DNA from: CAVRTJ01 sp964507185
GTDB taxonomy: Bacteria > Acidobacteriota > UBA4820 > DSQY01
Direction of reading: 5' to 3'
NCBI GenBank assembly: GCA_964507185.1
Contig: CAZDOY010000045.1
Coordinates: forward strand, 1-18,010
DNA: 18,010 nt
This document shows, piece by piece, positions 14,682-18,010 of the stretch; within the stretch, counting starts at the first letter, position 1, and every line of letters starts with the position of its first letter. Both the position numbers and the translations under genes were made by a program. The notes beneath the pieces are model-generated. The model was not told the DNA's origin and searched no databases. It worked only from the letters and a program-made list of their open reading frames with translations.

Positions 14682-14736
14682 CACTGATCCTTCCTCCTCC
14701 ATCCATTCCCCGCGGGGGCCGAAAGGCCCCCTTCTT
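14682..14736. repeat. Right copy of the 55-bp direct repeat flanking the gap
   Basis: Identical to 14527-14581, including the hairpin GGGGGCC-GAAA-GGCCCCC (here 14714-14731). The sequence then continues into unique DNA upstream of the TSUP gene. Confidence 0.9.
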
Positions 14737-14832
14737 TTAATCCCCGCAGAAGCCCCCGCGTCAGCCCCGGCGTCCTTCCTGCCCCTCGGTGTCCGAGGAG
14801 TGGCCGACCTTTCGGCGGCGGACCGAAGCGTT

Positions 14833-14838
14833 TAGAAT
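14833..14838 (+). promoter_or_regulatory. Possible -10 element for the TSUP gene
   Basis: TAGAAT lies 68 nt before the ATG at 14907. The hexamer 17 bp upstream (TTTCGG) is a poor -35. The same TAGAAT stands before hisS. Confidence 0.3.
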
Positions 14839-14906
14839 ACGTCCTAGTGGCTGCCCGGTTCTCTCCGCGGCCCTGCGCGGGCACCGCGCCCGGTGAAGGA
14901 GGTCCA

Positions 14907-15647
14907 ATGCACATCTGGCAGTACGCCATGCTGGTCGGCCTCGGTGGTATAGCCGGCTTCATGAACGTCCTGGCGGGGGGCGGTTCCCTCATGACCATGC
15001 CCGTCATGATCTTCCTGGGCATGAGCCCGGCCATGGCCAACGGTACCAACCGCGTGGCCATCATGGCGCAAAACGTGGTAGCGGTGGGCAACTTCAGGCG
15101 GAAGGGATTCTCCGACTTCAAGCTCAGTCTGACGCTGGCCTTGTGCACCCTCCCGGGCGTGGTGATCGGCTCCTTCGTGGCCGTTCAGATGAACCCCGTC
15201 TGGTTCAAGCGGATCCTTGCGGTCGTGATGGTGGGTGCGCTCCTGATGATCCTGCGGGGTTCGGGCGGCCGGCGGGGGGCGGGCGACAAGCCCGTCCACA
15301 CGGTATGGGCCCACGTGGGCATGGTTTTCGTGGGCTTCTACGGCGGGTTTATCCAGGCCGGCGTGGGCTTCATCCTCATGGCCGTTCTTTACGACCTCCT
15401 GCAGTTGGACCTCGTACGGGTAAACATGCACAAGGTGTTCATCGTCGGCGTGTACATGGTCCCGTCGCTCCTCGTATTCGCCCTCTCGGGCGAGGTGGAC
15501 TGGCTCGCGGGTTCGCTTCTCGCGGCCGGCAACGCCGCCGGTGCATGGGCAGGCTCCAACGTGGCCGTGAAAGGCGGAGACAGGGTAATCCGAATCGTTT
15601 TCGCCATAGCAGTCGTCGCCATGGCGGTCAAGCTGGCCGTCGGATGA
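14907..15647 (+). CDS. TSUP (TauE/SafE) family membrane transporter
   Basis: This is an integral membrane protein of the family containing TauE and SafE, which export sulfite, sulfoacetate or related small organic anions. The substrate cannot be told from sequence. The N-terminal half carries the family signature GGIAGFMNVLAGGGSLMTMP and NGTNRVAIMAQNVVAVGNFRRKG. The second half repeats the pattern from about VGFYGGFIQAGVGFILM, as expected for this internally duplicated family. About seven or eight hydrophobic segments are visible in 246 residues. An in-frame ATG at 14847 would add 20 polar residues. I chose 14907 because GAAGGAGGT sits 3 nt before it and the protein then starts directly with its first helix. 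It has no sulfur-metabolism neighbours that would suggest a substrate. Confidence 0.9.
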   Translation: MHIWQYAMLVGLGGIAGFMNVLAGGGSLMTMPVMIFLGMSPAMANGTNRVAIMAQNVVAVGNFRRKGFSDFKLSLTLALCTLPGVVIGSFVAVQMNPVWFKRILAVVMVGALLMILRGSGGRRGAGDKPVHTVWAHVGMVFVGFYGGFIQAGVGFILMAVLYDLLQLDLVRVNMHKVFIVGVYMVPSLLVFALSGEVDWLAGSLLAAGNAAGAWAGSNVAVKGGDRVIRIVFAIAVVAMAVKLAVG

Positions 15648-15662
15648 GCGGCCGCGAGCCGG

Positions 15663-15688
15663 CGGCCCCCGGCAATCGAAAGGGGCCG
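15663..15688 (+). terminator. GC-rich hairpin after the TSUP gene, possible weak terminator
   Basis: CGGCCCC (15663-15669) and GGGGCCG (15682-15688) pair perfectly across a 12-nt loop, 15 nt after the stop codon. No T-run follows (AATGTGTTAACC), so intrinsic termination is uncertain. Confidence 0.35.
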
Positions 15689-15731
15689 AATGTGTTAACC
15701 TGAACAACTATTCCATAGGAGACGGCCAGAC

Positions 15732-16076
15732 ATGAGTCCAAAGTTCCCCCTCAAGGTGGCAGACAAGCAACGGATCATGTACGTCAATCCACTTCCCCCC
15801 GAGGATCTCGTCCGATGGGGAGACCGGTACCGGGATGCCGGCCTGTTTCACGACGCCCTGGACTTCTACCAGGCGGCGGAGAACGCCGAGGCCGCCCGGG
15901 CACTCGCCGGGAAGGCGATCGAAATCGGCGACCTGGTTCTTCTGCAGAACATCTACAGGACCGTCGGCGAACCCGTGCCGAAGGAAGATCTGAAGGCCCT
16001 GCAGGAAAAGGCGCAGGCACAGGGAAAGACGTCCGAAGCCAAGCGCGCCGAAGTCCTCCTGGTTCCCGCCAAGTGA
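15732..16076 (+). CDS. Hypothetical protein, small helical (TPR-like)
   Basis: I do not recognise a named family. The 114-residue product is soluble, with no signal peptide or membrane segment. It reads as a short polar N terminus, then PPEDLVRWGDRYRDAGLFHDALDFYQAAENAEAARALAGKAIEIGDLVLLQNIYR split over amphipathic helices, and a Lys/Ala/Glu-rich tail. The spacing of G-L-F-A-L-Y-A residues resembles tetratricopeptide or similar helical-repeat proteins, suggesting protein binding. AGGAGA lies about 10 nt before ATG 15732; a second in-frame ATG at 15777 (MYVNPLPPED) is a possible alternative. The gene ends 18 nt before the ABC ATPase and is probably the first gene of that operon, so a role linked to the transporter is an inference from position only. 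Confidence 0.75.
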   Translation: MSPKFPLKVADKQRIMYVNPLPPEDLVRWGDRYRDAGLFHDALDFYQAAENAEAARALAGKAIEIGDLVLLQNIYRTVGEPVPKEDLKALQEKAQAQGKTSEAKRAEVLLVPAK

Positions 16077-16094
16077 CAGATTGAGGAGCACAAC

Positions 16095-17045
16095 ATGATC
16101 GAGGTGAGAGACCTTGTGCGTCGCTACGGTCCTACCGAGGCCGTGAGCCACGTGTCGTTCCGCGTCAACAAGGGTGATATAGTCGGATTCCTCGGGCCCA
16201 ACGGTGCCGGGAAGACCACTACGCTGAGGATGATAACGGGGTTCCTGCCCCCGACCTCCGGTGAGGTTGCGGTCCAGGGCCACCCCGCCTCGGAGGACAG
16301 CAAGACGGTCAGGAAGCTCATCGGGTACCTCCCCGAGAACAATCCGCTCTACGATGACATGCGGGTCACCGAATACCTGGCCTTCCGGGCCGAACTCAAA
16401 GGCGTGCCGCGGTCGGAACGGAAGGCCCGACTCCAGGATGTTCTGGAGGTGTGCGACATCGGAGAAGTGTCCCATCGCATCATCGGCACCTGTTCCAAGG
16501 GATTCAGACAGCGCGTGGGGCTGGCTGACGCGCTCCTCGCCAAACCGCCGGTTCTCATTCTCGACGAGCCGACGGTCGGTCTGGACCCGGTCCAGATCGT
16601 CCACACGCGCAACCTGATCAAGCAGCTGAGCGAAGAACACACGGTTGTCCTCTCGACGCACATCCTTCCCGAGGTGGAGGCCATCTGCTCCCGGACCCTC
16701 ATCCTCCACCACGGCCGGCTCCTCTTCGACGGGACCGTCGAAGAGCTCGAGCACGGTTTGAGCGGAGGCGGGCAGGTCATGGTGACCGTCATGGCGGCCC
16801 CCGAAGCAGCCGAGGACCGCCTGCGCGCGCTCCCGGGCGCGGTGGCGGTGGCCCGGGTGGAGGACCAGGAGGGGCATGCGAGATTCCGGATCACCCCGGC
16901 CGAGGGGCTGGATATCCGCGAGGCCGTTTTCAGGACCTGCGCGGCCGGCGACATGCCGATCCTCGAGATGGCTTCCCGGCACGTCTCCCTCGAGGAGGCC
17001 TTCCTGTCCATCACGACCAGCGAGAGCGAGGAGGTGGCTGTATGA
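16095..17045 (+). CDS. ABC transporter ATP-binding protein, GldA-like (ABC-2 type)
   Basis: This ATPase of 316 residues powers an ABC-2 type exporter. Walker A is GPNGAGKTT (34-42), the Q-loop region reads YLPENNPLYDDM with Glu81 in the usual Gln place (common in this subgroup), the signature is CSKGFRQR (133-140), Walker B is LILDEPT (154-160) with catalytic Glu158, and the switch His189 is in STHIL. A C-terminal domain of about 100 residues follows, as in GldA and other ABC-2 ATPases. The ATG at 16095 has GAGGAG nearby. It overlaps the permease start by 4 bp (ATGA). GldA is named from Bacteroidetes gliding motility, but homologous ATPase-permease-GldG sets are widespread in non-gliding bacteria, where the substrate is unknown. 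Confidence 0.92.
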   Translation: MIEVRDLVRRYGPTEAVSHVSFRVNKGDIVGFLGPNGAGKTTTLRMITGFLPPTSGEVAVQGHPASEDSKTVRKLIGYLPENNPLYDDMRVTEYLAFRAELKGVPRSERKARLQDVLEVCDIGEVSHRIIGTCSKGFRQRVGLADALLAKPPVLILDEPTVGLDPVQIVHTRNLIKQLSEEHTVVLSTHILPEVEAICSRTLILHHGRLLFDGTVEELEHGLSGGGQVMVTVMAAPEAAEDRLRALPGAVAVARVEDQEGHARFRITPAEGLDIREAVFRTCAAGDMPILEMASRHVSLEEAFLSITTSESEEVAV

Positions 17046-17782
17046 GAGCCGTGTTTGCCATCGCCAAGAAGGAACTCCGGGCCTATTTCCTCGCGCCCAT
17101 GGCCTACGTCGTGATCGCCGCCTTTCTCCTGATGAACGGGTTCCTGTTCTCGGTCATCCTCGCGGCCCTGAGCCAGCCGGGTTCCTTCTCTGCCAGTCCC
17201 ATGAGCCTCTTCTTCGGCGGGACGCTCTTCTTCTGGATCTTCATGATCATCATGGCTCCTGTCATCACCATGAAACTGGGCGCCGACGAGACGAAGACCG
17301 GAACGATCGAAACCCTCATGACCGCTCCAGTGTCGGACCTCGAGGTGGTCCTGGGCAAGTTCCTGGGCGCCATGGGGCTTTACGTCGCGGCCTGGCTGCC
17401 GACCGCTCTTTACGTCGTCGTCCTGAGATCCTACTCCACCGTCGACATGGGGCCCGTGTACGCCGGTTACCTGAGCATCCTGCTCGTGGGGTTCTTCTTC
17501 ATCGCCGTGGGGCTCTTTGCGAGCTTCGTTTCGAAAAACCAGGTCGTGGCGGCCATTCTGGCCTTCGCCATTCTGCTCATGATGCTGCTCATGTCCCTGC
17601 CGGCTTTCCTGGTCACGTCACATTTCTGGAAGGACGTGTTCGGCTACATCGACCTTTACACCAATATGCAGGACTTCGCCAAGGGCATCATCAATACACG
17701 GGCCGTCGTCTACTTCCTCTCCGGCGCGGCCTTGTTCCTGGCCTTGTCCTATCAAGCCCTGCAGACGAGACGATGGAGGTGA
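17042..17782 (+). CDS. ABC-2 type permease, GldF-like
   Basis: This membrane subunit (246 residues) pairs with the upstream ATPase. About six hydrophobic segments are visible, at roughly 20-42, 58-78, 107-128, 143-163, 169-192 and 220-240. After the second comes the conserved segment MKLGADETKTGTIETLMTAP, in which E-x-x-x-GTIE-x-L is characteristic of GldF/ABC-2 permeases (cytoplasmic coupling region). The start overlaps the ATPase stop by 4 bp, so translation is probably coupled. The stop lies 4 nt before the next start. The ATPase, this permease and the GldG-like protein are expected to form one complex in the inner membrane. Confidence 0.92.
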   Translation: MRAVFAIAKKELRAYFLAPMAYVVIAAFLLMNGFLFSVILAALSQPGSFSASPMSLFFGGTLFFWIFMIIMAPVITMKLGADETKTGTIETLMTAPVSDLEVVLGKFLGAMGLYVAAWLPTALYVVVLRSYSTVDMGPVYAGYLSILLVGFFFIAVGLFASFVSKNQVVAAILAFAILLMMLLMSLPAFLVTSHFWKDVFGYIDLYTNMQDFAKGIINTRAVVYFLSGAALFLALSYQALQTRRWR

Positions 17783-17786
17783 GGCC

Positions 17787-18010
17787 GTGAGAAAACGCAT
17801 TCTTCAGGAGACCAACTGGGGCGTCTTCCTCGTTCTCGCGGCGGCGCTCTTCCTCATGGTCAACTACCTGGCCTTCAGGCACTACCATCGCTGGGACCTG
17901 ACGGCGAACAAGAACTTCACCCTGTCGCCGCAGACAGTGAAGGTGCTCAAGGGCCTGAAACAGCCGCTGGACGTGACGGTTTTCCTCGCGCCGACGGACG
18001 AACTGTACGG
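17787..18010 (+). CDS. GldG-like ABC transporter auxiliary protein, N-terminal part (cut by window edge)
   Basis: Only the first 74 codons are present. The GTG start at 17787 has GGAGGT 6 nt upstream, overlapping the permease stop. The visible part has a basic N terminus (VRKRILQETNWG), one membrane helix (about 12-27, VFLVLAAALFLMVNYL), then HYHRWDLTANKNFTLSPQT and LKQPLDVTVFLAP. The pattern W/D-LT-x-x-K-x-(F/Y)-TLS is diagnostic of GldG/DUF4350-type proteins that accompany GldA and GldF. The rest should be a large periplasmic domain outside the window. It is the fourth gene of this operon. Confidence 0.85.
   Translation, partial: MRKRILQETNWGVFLVLAAALFLMVNYLAFRHYHRWDLTANKNFTLSPQTVKVLKGLKQPLDVTVFLAPTDELY

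Noticed and set aside
14021..15148. Long minus-strand frame spanning the Ns
   Set aside because: It crosses the 100-N gap and is antisense to hsp20 and the TSUP gene, so it is artificial.
1..18010. CRISPR array, prophage, toxin-antitoxin or other defence system
   Set aside because: No regularly spaced repeats, integrase, transposase, phage or toxin-like genes are seen; apart from one small unknown protein every gene fits a known family.

Overview
This is a high-GC bacterial chromosomal window made almost entirely of housekeeping and transport genes. Families, gene order and the absence of phage, IS or plasmid genes suggest a free-living Gram-negative-type bacterium. The split three-gene transhydrogenase, adjacent hisS-aspS, coaBC followed by a family-4 uracil-DNA glycosylase, a YdbL-type envelope protein and a Gld-type ABC cluster would fit Desulfobacterota/'Deltaproteobacteria' or Acidobacteriota. 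I cannot decide between them from sequence alone. A run of 100 Ns shows it comes from a draft scaffold.

Layout, left to right. (1) Bases 1-2847, minus strand: the proton-translocating NAD(P) transhydrogenase operon pntAa-pntAb-pntB, with pntB running off the left edge. (2) 2848-3155: a divergent spacer with a 15-bp inverted repeat pair and a hairpin. (3) 3156-6178, plus strand: hisS and aspS, overlapping by 4 bp. (4) 6284-8267: coaBC (coenzyme A synthesis) overlapping a family-4 uracil-DNA glycosylase, closed by a strong hairpin terminator. (5) 8268-8912: a gene-free, lower-GC spacer with terminators from both sides and a palindromic repeat-like element. (6) 8913-11020, minus strand: glnA followed by a YdbL/DUF1318-like envelope protein, read from a clear sigma70-type promoter. 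(7) 11267-13852: mutS, divergent from glnA. (8) 14081-14521: an Hsp20 small heat-shock protein with its own promoter, an upstream palindrome and a terminator. (9) 14527-14736: a scaffold gap flanked by identical 55-bp sequences, most likely an unmerged contig overlap. (10) 14907-15647: a TSUP (TauE/SafE) membrane transporter. (11) 15732-18010: a small helical protein of unknown function, then a GldA-like ABC ATPase, a GldF-like permease and the start of a GldG-like protein, tightly packed and partly overlapping.

Functionally, the window combines redox balance (NADPH supply), translation (two aminoacyl-tRNA synthetases), cofactor synthesis, DNA repair (uracil glycosylase, MutS), nitrogen assimilation (glnA), proteostasis (Hsp20) and envelope transport. 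I found no CRISPR array, tRNA, rRNA, mobile element or defence system, and no convincing undescribed system. The items most worth a second look are the duplicated 55 bp around the gap, the unknown protein heading the Gld-type cluster, the inverted-repeat element between pntAa and hisS, and the palindrome at the hsp20 promoter.
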